Assembly (NCBI RefSeq): GCF_900168055.1
Contig: NZ_FUYS01000002.1
Coordinates: 186,888 to 250,887, forward strand
Direction of reading: 5' to 3'
From: Parapedobacter luteus
GTDB lineage: Bacteria > Bacteroidota > Bacteroidia > Sphingobacteriales > Sphingobacteriaceae
DNA: 64,000 nucleotides
In this document: in pieces, positions 9,721-18,699 of the stretch
How the letters are laid out: the number at the start of each line of letters is the position of its first letter
Numbering within the stretch: position 1 is the stretch's first letter
Translations under genes and position numbers: made by a program
Notes under the pieces: model-generated
Told to the model about the DNA's origin: nothing
Database searches by the model: none
The model's input: only the letters and a program-made list of their open reading frames with translations

Positions 9721-9950
9721 TTTGCTAAAGTACAAAATATCATGACACCTTGGCAAGCTATGGTTTTGGATTTTGCTAAAAATACATGAATGTATATTTT
9801 GTTCATGTAATTATATTATCAATTTGAATATCTGATATTTAAAAATGATTTTGCTAAAGCTTTACTTAATTCTATGGCTATATTGTTAGCAAATTCAAGC
9901 GTGGGCGGCAACTGATAGGGAGCGGGGTTGGTAAATGATTGTTTGCTAAA
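9719..9950. repeat. Four copies of TTTGCTAAA plus one inverted copy upstream of pbpC
   Basis: ATTTTGCTAAA occurs exactly at 9719-9729, 9770-9780 and 9848-9858. TTTGCTAAA occurs again at 9942-9950, and the inverted form TTAGCAAA at 9886-9893. All lie in the AT-rich DNA upstream of pbpC, and the first overlaps the pbpC start region. Random expectation of an 11-mer three times in 140 bases is very low even in AT-rich DNA. They may be operator sites for a regulator of pbpC; the regulator is unknown. Confidence 0.6.
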
Positions 9951-10114
9951 ATGGCCGACATGTATAACTAAGTTATATTGCTGTTATAACGAGTTGTTTC
10001 ATAGGTTTTTATGTATTAATTAGCTATTCTTTTAGTGATGGTTTTGTGGTCTGTTTTAGCTGCTGTCCTGTTGCTGTTTGACGGGGAAACGGCAATCTGC
10101 AGAGGAAAGGAGGG
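9721..10114. other. Gene-free AT-rich region between fur-like gene and pbpC
   Basis: About 390 bases without a convincing gene. It must hold the pbpC promoter, but I found no TAnnTTTG box on the minus strand. Apart from the TTTGCTAAA repeats, I see no hairpin with a T-run, no tRNA-like sequence and no riboswitch motif. Confidence 0.7.
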
Positions 10115-10579
10115 TTATTTGCTGGCTGATTTGCATTGGGCGCATAACCCCACTGCGTTAATGCCTACGGACGTCAGTTGGTAACCTTCAGGAAGGCTGA
10201 TTTTAGGCAGCTTGATTTCGTCTAAGCAATATATGCTATTGCAAGCCGAGCAGATAAAATGCACATGCTCATCATGGTGGTGGTGCTCGTCGCAGTCTGT
10301 TGAACAAAGCGCATAAGTGGCTGTACCGTGCAGGTCAAATATTTTATGCAGGATGCCTTTTTCTTCGAACGTGGCAAGCACCCGGTACAGTGTCACACGG
10401 TCTACCGCGTCGCCCAGTAATTTTTCAAGTTCCGGCTGGGATATAGCGGTGTCTTTGTCGGAAACAATTTGAAGTACACTGAGGCGGGGTTGCGTTACTT
10501 TCAGTTTGTTTTGGCGGAGCAAGCGGACGAACTTTTCGTCGGCGATGCCCTGTTCTCTTCCTGTTGCTGTCAACATCAC
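10115..10579 (-). CDS. Fur-family metal-dependent transcriptional regulator
   Basis: Cytoplasmic DNA-binding repressor of the Fur/Zur/PerR family, 154 aa. The N-terminal winged helix covers ~residues 20-90 (QPELEKLLGDAVDRVTLYRVLATFEEKGIL, with the recognition helix VTLYRVLATF). The dimerisation/metal domain has a His-rich loop CDEHHHHDEHVHF (~95-107) and two CxxC pairs, CSAC (~109-112) and CAQC (~146-149), which form the structural zinc site. The His-rich loop and lack of a long C-terminal tail leave Fur versus Zur open. It lies downstream of the transaldolase gene but a strong hairpin separates them. No cognate metal transporter is next to it. Confidence 0.9.
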   Translation of the reverse strand: MMLTATGREQGIADEKFVRLLRQNKLKVTQPRLSVLQIVSDKDTAISQPELEKLLGDAVDRVTLYRVLATFEEKGILHKIFDLHGTATYALCSTDCDEHHHHDEHVHFICSACNSIYCLDEIKLPKISLPEGYQLTSVGINAVGLCAQCKSASK

Positions 10580-10589
10580 ATGCTTGCTG

Positions 10590-10618
10590 AAGCACCCATG
10601 GCCGGACCATGGGTGCTT
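10590..10618 (-). terminator. Terminator hairpin after the transaldolase gene
   Basis: Perfect 12-bp inverted repeat AAGCACCCATGG / CCATGGGTGCTT with a 5-base loop, between the stop of the transaldolase-like gene (10637) and the start of the Fur-family gene (10579), both on the minus strand. There is no long T-run after it. Confidence 0.6.
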
Positions 10619-10636
10619 AAAAGATCAATACAACTG

Positions 10637-11299
10637 TTACTTTCCGGCTGCGGCTTTAGCGTGGTCAGCCAAAAATTGGGCGAGGCCGTTGTCGGTAAGC
10701 GGATGTTTGAGCAGACCCAATATGGCTGATAATGGCCCTGTCATGACATCAGCTCCGATTTTTGCGCATTCCACAATATGCATGACATGGCGTATGGAGG
10801 CTGCCAATATTTGTGTTTCGTATCCATAGTTGTCATATATCAACCGGATGTCTTCTATCAGCGACAATCCGTCCGTTGATATATCGTCGAGGCGGCCAAG
10901 GAACGGGGATACATACGTAGCTCCCGCTTTTGCGGCAAGCAGTGCTTGTCCGGCGGAAAACACCAGTGTGCAATTGGTCTTGATGCCGCTGCTTGTAAAA
11001 TACTTAATGGCTTTTATACCTTCCTTAATCATGGGTACTTTCACGACGATCTTATCGTTTAATTTGGCTAAAGCTTCCCCTTCTTTCACAATATTATCGA
11101 AATCAGTGGAAATCACCTCTGCGCTGACATCCCCGTCTACAATATCGCAAATGGCTTTGTAGTGGTTGATGATATTTTCCTCGCCTGTGATGCCTTCTTT
11201 GGCCATTAGGCTTGGATTGGTCGTTACCCCGTCCAACACGCCCAAATCTTGCGCTTCTTTGATTTGTTGTAGATTGGCGGTATCAATAAAAAATTTCAT
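10637..11299 (-). CDS. Transaldolase / fructose-6-phosphate aldolase-like
   Basis: Class I aldolase of the short transaldolase subfamily (220 aa; FSA and TalC-type enzymes are 212-225 aa). Cytoplasmic enzyme of the non-oxidative pentose phosphate pathway, or cleaving fructose 6-phosphate. The N-terminus [16 protein letters not shown] and [13 protein letters not shown] are signature. The Schiff-base Lys lies in KIVVKVPM (~residue 85). [30 protein letters not shown] follows, as in the family. Distinguishing transaldolase from aldolase activity needs assay. It is divergent from the MFS gene at 11436 and ends at a hairpin. Confidence 0.92.
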   Translation of the reverse strand: MKFFIDTANLQQIKEAQDLGVLDGVTTNPSLMAKEGITGEENIINHYKAICDIVDGDVSAEVISTDFDNIVKEGEALAKLNDKIVVKVPMIKEGIKAIKYFTSSGIKTNCTLVFSAGQALLAAKAGATYVSPFLGRLDDISTDGLSLIEDIRLIYDNYGYETQILAASIRHVMHIVECAKIGADVMTGPLSAILGLLKHPLTDNGLAQFLADHAKAAAGK

Positions 11300-11435
11300 G
11301 TCTGAATGATAAAGAAGTTAAAATGAAACAGTGAATTTCAGCATGTAAAAATAACGATAATGTGGCAAAAAGCGAAATATTTAAGTAGTTTAGATTGAAG
11401 GCGGTAGCCGCGCGTGGTATGACTTTTGTGCGAGT

Positions 11436-12662
11436 ATGGAGGTGAATCTCTTCCGAGCGCTCAGACATCGCAATTACCGGTTACATTTTACAGGACAGGC
11501 CATTTCCCTGATGGGTACGTGGATGCAGCGAATCGCTGTCAGTTGGTTGGTGTACCGGCTTACTGAGTCGGCCTTTATTCTAGGGTTGGTATCCTTTGCG
11601 GCGCTTATTCCATCGCTGGTATTGTCACCGTTTATCGGAAGTTTCGTGGATAGGCATCAAAAATATCGCATCGTGGTAATTACGCAGTGTGGTTTGATGC
11701 TTCAGGCCGGTGCACTGGCCCTGATGGTGTTTTTGGGATATTATAGCGTTTGGTGGATTGGAGTGCTTAGTTTAATTCAGGGTGTAATTAACACGTTTGA
11801 TGTAACTGCTCGACAGTCTCTTATGGTCGAATTGGTGGACGATAAGGCCGATTTGCCTAATGCGATTGCTCTTAATTCTTCGGCATTCAATGCTGCGCGG
11901 ATGCTCGGGCCGGCGTTAGGGGGTGTTTTACTAAGTACCTACGGCGAGGCAGTTTGCTTCGGGGTCAATTTTGTAAGCTTTATTGCGGTGATCGGTTCGC
12001 TATTATCCATGAGACTAACGACGAAGCCGATAGAAGCCAGGCAGGCTAGCACTTGGAATGGCTTTAAGGAGGGCTTTATTTACTTAAAGCATTCGCCACA
12101 TATACTGTCCCTTATATTATTGCTGACAGCGTCCAGTATGTTAATCATCCCGTACACAACATTGCTGCCGGTAATCGCAAGGGAAATGTTTGATGGTGAT
12201 GCGACCACATTCAGCTGGTTCGAGAGCGCGGCGGGTTTGGGAGCGATGGCAGGAGCTGTTTATATGGCTCGGACGCCGATGGGCGTTAACCTGCGCTTCC
12301 GTGTAATGAAGGCTTCGGGATTATTCGCGCTTGGTATTTTGGCGCTCTCATTTGCCTCTTGGCTACCTCTTGCGTTGGTAAGCACGTTGCTTGCTTCCAT
12401 GGGAATGATGGTGCAGAATTCGAGTATCAATACCTATATCCAGACGCATGCCATGCCAGCATACCGGGCGCGTGCTATCAGCTACTACATCATGGCTTTC
12501 CAAGGTGTTTTTCCGCTGGGGAGCCTGTTTATCGGTGCGCTCGCCCAGGTTTGGGGCATTCATTATACTTTGCTCTTCCAAGGGGTAGCTGGATCGCTCA
12601 TCGCTATGGGCTTCGTTATCTACATCTGGCAACACATCAACCGGAAGTACGTGCCTGTTTAA
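11436..12662 (+). CDS. MFS exporter, EntS/MFS_3-like
   Basis: Major facilitator superfamily permease, 408 aa with about twelve hydrophobic helices. The N-terminus FRALRHRNYRLHFTGQAISLMGTWMQRIAVSWLVYRLT is characteristic of the MFS_3/EntS-like exporters. The loop between helices 2 and 3 has SPFIGSFVDRHQKYRIV, a version of the MFS motif A. The segment VDDKADLPNAIALNSSAFNAARMLGPALGGVLL is also typical of this subfamily. Substrate is unknown; related proteins export siderophores or drugs. Start ATG at 11436 is in a divergent promoter region with the transaldolase gene. Confidence 0.88.
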   Translation: MEVNLFRALRHRNYRLHFTGQAISLMGTWMQRIAVSWLVYRLTESAFILGLVSFAALIPSLVLSPFIGSFVDRHQKYRIVVITQCGLMLQAGALALMVFLGYYSVWWIGVLSLIQGVINTFDVTARQSLMVELVDDKADLPNAIALNSSAFNAARMLGPALGGVLLSTYGEAVCFGVNFVSFIAVIGSLLSMRLTTKPIEARQASTWNGFKEGFIYLKHSPHILSLILLLTASSMLIIPYTTLLPVIAREMFDGDATTFSWFESAAGLGAMAGAVYMARTPMGVNLRFRVMKASGLFALGILALSFASWLPLALVSTLLASMGMMVQNSSINTYIQTHAMPAYRARAISYYIMAFQGVFPLGSLFIGALAQVWGIHYTLLFQGVAGSLIAMGFVIYIWQHINRKYVPV

Positions 12663-12721
12663 GCCATATCTCCGGCTATCAGCCACGGATAAATCAATGA
12701 CTGATGCCGTGATATCAGATG

Positions 12722-13222
12722 TTACCTATCCCAGAATGCCGGCGGCTCGATGCCCAACGCGCGAAGGTAGACGTAGCCTTGCCCCCGGTGATGAATTTCA
12801 TTGTCGATAAAGTAACACAGGTGCCACCAAACTTGGCCTTCCCACTGGCCGTAGGCGTTATCGATCTCCTGTAGCCGAAAAGGGGCAACTTGCGGCCATA
12901 TACCGTTGATGTATGCTGTACTCCAATCCCATAGATTGAGGATGCCAGCTTTTGTTTGCGGGCTTGTGTCTATTGTTTCCGCGCCGCGTAAGTCATGTAA
13001 TTCCTTCCATTCACCGGTCGCGATACCATGGGCGCCGGTGGCCCCCATACTGTTCAGCTCCATCGCTAATTCAGCAAATGTACGCATGCCGCCAATGGTG
13101 TACGATAAGAGTTGGTCTTCTGGAAAAGCGTCGATAACTTTCCGGGTAAGGCTTCGGTGCCCCTGCCAATGAGCCAGTAACTGCGAAAGCGTGATAGTGG
13201 TTTCCTGTTGTAATGATTCCAT
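12722..13222 (-). CDS. DinB-family protein
   Basis: Small four-helix-bundle protein of the DinB/YfiT superfamily, 166 aa (family about 150-180). The three metal-binding His positions fit: one in LLAHWQGHRSL (~residue 18), and the pair in NEIHHRGQGYVYLRALG (~140). Family members are thiol-dependent transferases or of unknown function; here no substrate is implied. It starts with MESLQQETTITLSQLLAHW and is convergent with the MFS gene. The next gene upstream on the same strand ends 219 bases away. Confidence 0.82.
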   Translation of the reverse strand: MESLQQETTITLSQLLAHWQGHRSLTRKVIDAFPEDQLLSYTIGGMRTFAELAMELNSMGATGAHGIATGEWKELHDLRGAETIDTSPQTKAGILNLWDWSTAYINGIWPQVAPFRLQEIDNAYGQWEGQVWWHLCYFIDNEIHHRGQGYVYLRALGIEPPAFWDR

Positions 13223-13441
13223 TGCAATTTATTTTTGATTACCGTAACAAAGAAAACAGGCCTCGCTGACAGCCCTATGGCAGCCGGCTATTGCATAAAG
13301 TTTTTTTAGTCTGCTGCTTGGTGGTGAGTTTATGCTATGTAGAAAGCCCCCAGCATCTCTTATTAGGTAGCTTTGTATTGGCAAGATCGGGTACATTGTT
13401 TGGGAAGTGACGGACAGGGGGCGATACAATTTCAGTTTTCA

Positions 13442-14860
13442 TCAAGTACAGTTGGGGGTCGGTTGTCCGGGTTTCCATATATGACTCGGATGTTTTTCTG
13501 CGTAGCTGTAAATGAGTTGCATCATGTAATGGTTGCTATCGTAGCGGGTGAGGCACGCTTTCATATCCACTGCATCACATATGTCGGCCTGACGACTTAC
13601 ATAGCCCATGCCATAAAGATGCCCGTTTTCGACCCAGATGCAACTTAGTTCATCTGGTTCACGGCCTTTATCAAAAACAGCGAAAGTGGGCAAGTGCTGG
13701 TTGAGGTGTTCAATTGCCGACAGGACACGTTGATTGTACTCCATTTGTGGGACGTCCAACAAAGCGTCGCTTGGAAGGGCTGAGGTCGCTTTAAATGGAA
13801 CGGAATCGGATGGCTGTATCCCGAAGATACAACGATGGGGGTGAAGGTCAAATTGCCGGATTAATCGATGGAGTAAGTTAAAGGCATCCAGTTGCCTGTG
13901 GAATAGCTGGATATGTTGGTGGTGCTTGGCATGCTTTCCAACGGCAAGGCGAAGGTACCCCCCTTGATCTTGGTAAGTATATAAAGCATACTTCGGTTCA
14001 AAGCGTTTCAGCGCACGGTTGTAAACAGGCCACAGCCGCTTGATTTCGATCGCTTCGAGGAGCAGCGCGAGTAGTTCAGTGCCGCACCGCTCGTATGTAA
14101 CGGAATGGATATGGCGCAAAAAATGTTGGCGTTGACGGTTGGGGTTGTGTCCGCTGAAATGCTGCGCTACCCGGTTGCGTATATTCCGTGCTTTACCTAC
14201 ATAGATGACCTGGCCGCCCTGATCCCTGAAATGATAGACGCCCGGAGCAGTGGGGAGGCTGTCGAATTGTTCCTTCGGAAGGTTAGGAGGCAACTGTTGA
14301 TGTTTGGATGTTTTCTTCAACATTTCGGGAATGATTCCATCGACATCCAGTGTCATCAACTGGGTAAATAAGATGGCTGTGGCCTGGGCGTCGCCTCCCG
14401 CCCGGTGACGGCTATTTATAGGGATGCCCATTGCATCGCATAACCGCCCCAAGCTATAAGATAGGAAGCCCGGTTTGATTTTTCGACTTATACGTACTGT
14501 GCACAACTTAGGTGCTGAAAGGTGAAACCCGGCTATTTCGAGGTGATGCCTCAAGAATGAATAGTCGAAATTGACGTTGTGCGCCACGAAAACACGGCCA
14601 TCAAGTAGCTGATAAATGCGGCTTGCCAATTTATCAAATGTCGGGCTATCGGCAACCATCTCATTGGTGATGCCTGTTAAGGCTTGGATGGACAATGGTA
14701 TAGGACACTGGGGGTTGATGAGCGACTCAAACCGTTCAACTATCTCTTGTCCATCATGAATGAGAATGGCAATTTCCGTGATGCCGCTTCCGGACGCATA
14801 TCCTCCGGTGGTCTCAATATCCACGATGGCGTATTCGGTATGTGCAGACGGGCGCCCCAT
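13442..14860 (-). CDS. DnaQ-type exonuclease fused to GIY-YIG nuclease
   Basis: Two-nuclease protein of 472 aa. Residues ~8-165 form a DEDDh exonuclease like the DNA polymerase III epsilon subunit: YAIVDIETTG (exo I), VFVAHNVNFDYSFL (exo II) and HRAGGDAQATAILF (exo III). Residues ~205-285 are a GIY-YIG domain like the N-terminus of UvrC/Cho: GVYHFRDQGGQVIYVGKARNIRNRVAQHF, with the catalytic Arg. The last ~180 residues show no domain I can name. UvrC-like incision plus 3'-5' trimming suggests DNA repair (inference). A good promoter at 14866-14898 places the transcript start at the start codon, so the mRNA may be leaderless. Confidence 0.9.
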   Translation of the reverse strand: MGRPSAHTEYAIVDIETTGGYASGSGITEIAILIHDGQEIVERFESLINPQCPIPLSIQALTGITNEMVADSPTFDKLASRIYQLLDGRVFVAHNVNFDYSFLRHHLEIAGFHLSAPKLCTVRISRKIKPGFLSYSLGRLCDAMGIPINSRHRAGGDAQATAILFTQLMTLDVDGIIPEMLKKTSKHQQLPPNLPKEQFDSLPTAPGVYHFRDQGGQVIYVGKARNIRNRVAQHFSGHNPNRQRQHFLRHIHSVTYERCGTELLALLLEAIEIKRLWPVYNRALKRFEPKYALYTYQDQGGYLRLAVGKHAKHHQHIQLFHRQLDAFNLLHRLIRQFDLHPHRCIFGIQPSDSVPFKATSALPSDALLDVPQMEYNQRVLSAIEHLNQHLPTFAVFDKGREPDELSCIWVENGHLYGMGYVSRQADICDAVDMKACLTRYDSNHYMMQLIYSYAEKHPSHIWKPGQPTPNCT

Positions 14861-14865
14861 ACCGG

Positions 14866-14898
14866 CAAATATACTAAAATAATTAGTGGTTCGCCAAA
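14866..14898 (-). promoter_or_regulatory. Promoter of the DnaQ/GIY-YIG gene
   Basis: On the minus strand TTTG (14898-14895), 21 bases, then TATATTTG (14873-14866) match the Bacteroidota sigma-ABfr consensus TTTG ... TAnnTTTG. The expected transcript start, 5-7 bases downstream, falls on the ATG at 14860. Confidence 0.55.
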
Positions 14899-14926
14899 AT
14901 TGATGAGGCAGAAATACCAGAAGGTA

Positions 14927-15958
14927 TCAGACAACAAACTGACTTTGCCCGGTATACCACAGGTACCATTCGACAAAATGTTTGACCCCGATATCGACAG
15001 GCGTTTGGGGTTTGTAGCCGAAGGTATCTGCCAACTTACTGACATCAGCCCAGGTCGTTTCTACATCCCCCGGTTGCATAGGCAACAGTTCTTTAACGGC
15101 CTTTTTGCCCGTATGCTTTTCGATGGCCTCAATAAAGTCGAGGAGCTTCACGGATTTGCTATTGCCAATATTATACACCGCGTTTTTTGGCAAGTCCATC
15201 GCATGATTCTTGTTGTTTAACACGAGCTTTATTCCACCCACGATATCATCAATGTAAGTGAAATCGCGAGCTAAGTTACCGTTGTTGAATACCTTAAGCG
15301 GCTTGCCTTTGAGAATAGCATCAACGAAGAGAAACATGGCCATGTCGGGTCTGCCCCACGGGCCGTATACGGTAAAGAAGCGTAGTCCGGTGGTCTTTAA
15401 TCCATAAAGGTGGCTGTAACTGTATGCAGCGAGTTCATTGCTCCTTTTGGTAGCTGCGTATAAGCTCACGGGCTGGTCCACACGATCAGCTTCGCTGAAC
15501 GGTATTTTATTGTTCAGTCCGTATATCGATGAGCTGGACGCATAAATAAGATGCCCGACGTTGTAGTGTCTGCAACATTCCAAGATATTGATGAAGCCGA
15601 TGAGGTTGGAGTGTGTATACGCCTGTGGATTCTCGAGCGAATAACGTACGCCCACCTGCGCAGCCATGTGCAGCACGGCATCGAAATGCTGGTTGCGGAA
15701 AAGCGGCTCGAGCTGCTCCATGCCCGCGATGTCTGCTTTCACGAAATGATAGTTTTCATGGGTCTCGCTTTGGACCAGCTGGTCAGCCGGAAGATCGACT
15801 TGGCGGATTCCGCAGGAAGCCAATCGCGCATATTTGAGTTTGACATCGTAATAATCATTGATGTTATCGAGCCCAACCACACGATGTCCTTCATCAAGGA
15901 GCATACGCACCAAGTGAAAACCAATGAAACCTGCAGCTCCGGTAACTAATACATTCAT
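14927..15958 (-). CDS. UDP-glucuronate 4-epimerase
   Basis: Short-chain dehydrogenase/reductase that converts UDP-glucuronate to UDP-galacturonate in the cytoplasm, 343 aa. NAD-binding motif GAAGFIG (~residues 7-13). The stretch VGLDNINDYYDVKLKYARL is the hallmark separating this group from UDP-glucose epimerases. MAAQVGVRYSLENPQAYTHSN follows. The catalytic Ser is in YASSSSIYG and the Tyr-x3-Lys in YAATKRSNE; RPDMAMFLF and GNLARDFTYIDDIV complete the family pattern. It lies 17 bases after the GT39 gene on the same strand, so the two are probably cotranscribed. It would supply the sugar donor for the adjacent glycosyltransferases. Confidence 0.9.
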   Translation of the reverse strand: MNVLVTGAAGFIGFHLVRMLLDEGHRVVGLDNINDYYDVKLKYARLASCGIRQVDLPADQLVQSETHENYHFVKADIAGMEQLEPLFRNQHFDAVLHMAAQVGVRYSLENPQAYTHSNLIGFINILECCRHYNVGHLIYASSSSIYGLNNKIPFSEADRVDQPVSLYAATKRSNELAAYSYSHLYGLKTTGLRFFTVYGPWGRPDMAMFLFVDAILKGKPLKVFNNGNLARDFTYIDDIVGGIKLVLNNKNHAMDLPKNAVYNIGNSKSVKLLDFIEAIEKHTGKKAVKELLPMQPGDVETTWADVSKLADTFGYKPQTPVDIGVKHFVEWYLWYTGQSQFVV

Positions 15959-15975
15959 TTCTGTTGATTTTGGGG

Positions 15976-17646
15976 TTACATCACCTTGACCAATATATAG
16001 CGGCTCAATTGCTCGCTTCTTGTCTCCGCGTTGAGGAAAGCCGGCTTCAACCGGGTAATCCGGTAATGGGAAGCTTCAGCTACGGTTTCATACGATCGTC
16101 CGGCAGCTTTCCACTGTTCCATATCCGGAGCTGATATAAAAAGGTATTTTGCCGTTGCTTGGATGGCGGCGTCCATGGGAATTCGCTCAATATTGGTTTG
16201 TGTATAAAAGTCCAGCGTCCAGTTCGTGTAGTGATCAGGCATGACAATGTCTTTCGGCTCGATTCCCTGTTCCCGAATTTGTTTGGCGATCTGTAAACCG
16301 GCTTGATACTGTGTTAGTTGGGGGTAGAATTGCGTATTTAAGAAAATATTAAGCATGGCGGCAAAATATATGCCTATTGCAACGATACGTGATGTAAGGG
16401 CCTTGTTCGACCAGACGGAGCGTGCGAGAAGCACGCCTGCGCCCGCCACCAGTAGAAGGCCGCCAACGCTTGGAACGCCAAACGCGAAGCCAGTTAGATA
16501 GAACATCAGTGCAAGCCCAATGCCGATCAACAGGTATTCGGCCAGCAAATAGATTTTAGTTGTCCGCACTGCAGGCTGTTTGCCCAATTGGAATAGGTAA
16601 GAGGCCGTGAGGATGCTGATAATCGGAATAAGGCTGTTGAGGTAGTGAGGCAACTTGAACTTCGAAAAACTGAAAATCAACATAATCATCCAAAACCCGC
16701 CAACGGTAAGGAACTCGCATCCATTGGATTTGGAAAATCTGCTTTTGATAAAATACCATGTCCGACTAAAGACGCCGCCATACAACGGCACAGAAAATGG
16801 TATGAACACCCATAGCAGGCTATGAAAGAAAAAAAGGTAATCAGGGCTGTTGGCCCCGAAATCTTCGCCACTGAACCGTTTGAAACTTTGATCCCAAAGG
16901 ATGAAGCGCACACCAGAAACGCCATATTCGCCACGTACAAGCATTTCGGGATGCAGATCGAACTGCTGGTAATATGCATAAAGGACGGGCGTTATCCCCA
17001 CAACAAAGGACATGAGCCCCAAAAGCACTTTCCAGCGAAAGAACTGGCCCCACTCACGGCTATACAACAGATAAGCGAACACGCACACGCCAATAATACC
17101 CACACCGACCATCCCCTTTGCACCCAGCGCCATTGCTGCCCCTAATCCGCCAAACAGGATGTGTACGCTTGCTCCGTTTTTTATATAGGCGACGACGTGG
17201 TAAACACCAAAGATGACTGCGCCGGTAAGTATTGCGTCTGTACGGACGTCATGCGCTGAAAGTACAATGGTCTGTGCCGACAAGAACATCAAAGCTGCTA
17301 CATGAGCCATCGCGCGGTCGCGGTACAGCATGTGTGTGAGTTTATAAGTGCATGCCGCTGCCATGGCAAGAAACAGAAAGGCCGGAATGCGGTACGCGAT
17401 ATGGTTAATGCCAAATAGTTTCATTGACCAGGCGGCCAGCCAGAAATGGAGGTGTGGTTTGTCGAGATATGGTTCATTTCCCTTGTAGATATGGAAATAG
17501 TCGTTATTCAACGCCATGCGCATAGCCATGGAGGCGTGTTGCGCTGCGTCGTTTTCCATCAATGGGACAAATAACCCCAAAAAATAAGCAACCGAAAGGG
17601 CGACATAAAGGACGATGAAATCCTTATCTGATAATTGCGTGCTCAT
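15976..17646 (-). CDS. Glycosyltransferase family 39 (ArnT-like) membrane protein
   Basis: Polyprenyl-phosphate-sugar-dependent glycosyltransferase of the ArnT/PMT fold, acting on the periplasmic face. The chosen start at 17646 (MSTQLSDKDFIVLYV) gives 556 aa; an in-frame start at 17700 is possible but lies upstream of the predicted transcript start. The first loop has PLMENDAAQHASMAMRM, with the acidic catalytic motif, then YLDKPHLHFWLAAW, the KPPL-like motif of GT39. About ten to twelve helices follow, with a ~100-residue C-terminal periplasmic part. The neighbouring UDP-glucuronate epimerase and divergent GT2 suggest transfer of a uronic-acid residue to lipid A or another envelope glycan (inference). 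Confidence 0.85.
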   Translation of the reverse strand: MSTQLSDKDFIVLYVALSVAYFLGLFVPLMENDAAQHASMAMRMALNNDYFHIYKGNEPYLDKPHLHFWLAAWSMKLFGINHIAYRIPAFLFLAMAAACTYKLTHMLYRDRAMAHVAALMFLSAQTIVLSAHDVRTDAILTGAVIFGVYHVVAYIKNGASVHILFGGLGAAMALGAKGMVGVGIIGVCVFAYLLYSREWGQFFRWKVLLGLMSFVVGITPVLYAYYQQFDLHPEMLVRGEYGVSGVRFILWDQSFKRFSGEDFGANSPDYLFFFHSLLWVFIPFSVPLYGGVFSRTWYFIKSRFSKSNGCEFLTVGGFWMIMLIFSFSKFKLPHYLNSLIPIISILTASYLFQLGKQPAVRTTKIYLLAEYLLIGIGLALMFYLTGFAFGVPSVGGLLLVAGAGVLLARSVWSNKALTSRIVAIGIYFAAMLNIFLNTQFYPQLTQYQAGLQIAKQIREQGIEPKDIVMPDHYTNWTLDFYTQTNIERIPMDAAIQATAKYLFISAPDMEQWKAAGRSYETVAEASHYRITRLKPAFLNAETRSEQLSRYILVKVM

Positions 17647-17697
17647 TACTTGCATTAAATCAATAAATTTGCGCCCGTATAGGTGCAATTGGAGGCG

Positions 17698-17715
17698 CAA
17701 AAATAAACAAAACTA
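17698..17715 (-). promoter_or_regulatory. Possible promoter boxes for the GT39-epimerase operon
   Basis: Two overlapping-range TAnnTTTG matches on the minus strand: TAGTTTTG (17715-17708) and TATTTTTG (17705-17698). Neither has a clear TTTG 20 bases upstream. A start near 17692-17702 would favour the downstream start codon at 17646. Confidence 0.35.
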
Positions 17716-17727
17716 TCAGCATACAAC

Positions 17728-18699
17728 ATGGACAGCAGCCGTTTTTACTCAATAGTCATCCCGTTATATAACGAGGAGGAGAATGTGCCTTTATTGATCG
17801 CAGCCATTACCGAGGCAATGCGGGGCCTGCGGTACGAGTTGATTTTGGTTGATGACTTCTCATCAGACGGCACACGTCACGCTGTCAAAAGAAGTGCAGA
17901 CCCGCACGTGATCCTAATCGAATTCAAGAAGAATTATGGACAAAGCTCGGCATTGATGGCAGGGATCGACAGTGCACGCGGAGATTATATCATCACGCTT
18001 GACGGCGACCTGCAAAACGATCCATCGGACATCCCTATGATGGTCGATGTATTGGAGGCTGGCGATTACGATTTGGTCATCGGCGAAAGGCAGAAACGCC
18101 AAGACAATATTATCCGAACATTCCCATCGCGGATAGCCAATTCCATCATCCGGCGTACAACGAAGCTCAATATCCGCGACCATGGGTGCGCCCTTAAGGT
18201 GTTCACCCGGGATACCGCTAAAGAACTCCTACTGTACGGCGAGTCGCATCGATTCATCACGCTGTTGGCCCACCTCAATGGCGCGCGCATCAAGCAAGTG
18301 CCCGTGAAACATCATGCCCGTCGTTTTGGTGTCTCAAAATATGGTATTGGCCGTACATTCAAGGTGATTAATGATCTCCTGCTGCTGCTTTTTACGCAAC
18401 GTTACCTTCAAAAGCCCATTTACCTGTTTGGCAATTTGGGGCTGTTGACGTTTTCGCTGGGCTTCATCATCAATGTATACCTGTTGATCGAAAAATTGCT
18501 TGGCAACGAGATAGGCGGCCGACCGTTGCTTATTTTGGGTGTGCTGCTAGTATTCGTGGGGATACAGTTTTTCACTATCGGCATCGTGGTGGATCTGCAG
18601 ATGAAAACCTATTATGAGTCGCAGGACAAACGCCCGTTTATTATCAGAAAAGTCAGTACGTTTGAAAAAAGCAAGGAAAGTAGTAGCCAGTTTGGCTAG
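17728..18699 (+). CDS. Glycosyltransferase family 2, polyprenyl-phosphate sugar synthase type
   Basis: DPM1/ArnC-like enzyme (323 aa) that loads a sugar from a nucleotide donor onto undecaprenyl phosphate at the inner membrane. The catalytic domain spans residues ~5-230: SIVIPLYNEEENVP, ELILVDDFSSDGT (nucleotide-binding Asp pair), ITLDGDLQNDPSDIP (metal-binding DxD equivalent) and HHARRFGVSKYGIG. Two C-terminal helices (~235-290; LFGNLGLLTFSLGF and LLILGVLLVFVGIQFF) anchor it. It is divergent from the GT39 gene and overlaps the flippase-like gene downstream, so the module has both loading and transfer steps. The sugar is not certain; galacturonate is inferred from the epimerase. Confidence 0.9.
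   Translation: MDSSRFYSIVIPLYNEEENVPLLIAAITEAMRGLRYELILVDDFSSDGTRHAVKRSADPHVILIEFKKNYGQSSALMAGIDSARGDYIITLDGDLQNDPSDIPMMVDVLEAGDYDLVIGERQKRQDNIIRTFPSRIANSIIRRTTKLNIRDHGCALKVFTRDTAKELLLYGESHRFITLLAHLNGARIKQVPVKHHARRFGVSKYGIGRTFKVINDLLLLLFTQRYLQKPIYLFGNLGLLTFSLGFIINVYLLIEKLLGNEIGGRPLLILGVLLVFVGIQFFTIGIVVDLQMKTYYESQDKRPFIIRKVSTFEKSKESSSQFG

Noticed and set aside
13223-13441. Possible small gene in the gap between DinB and the DnaQ/GIY-YIG gene
   Set aside because: A 66-codon minus frame (13229-13429) exists but lacks a start signal, and its composition is not protein-like.
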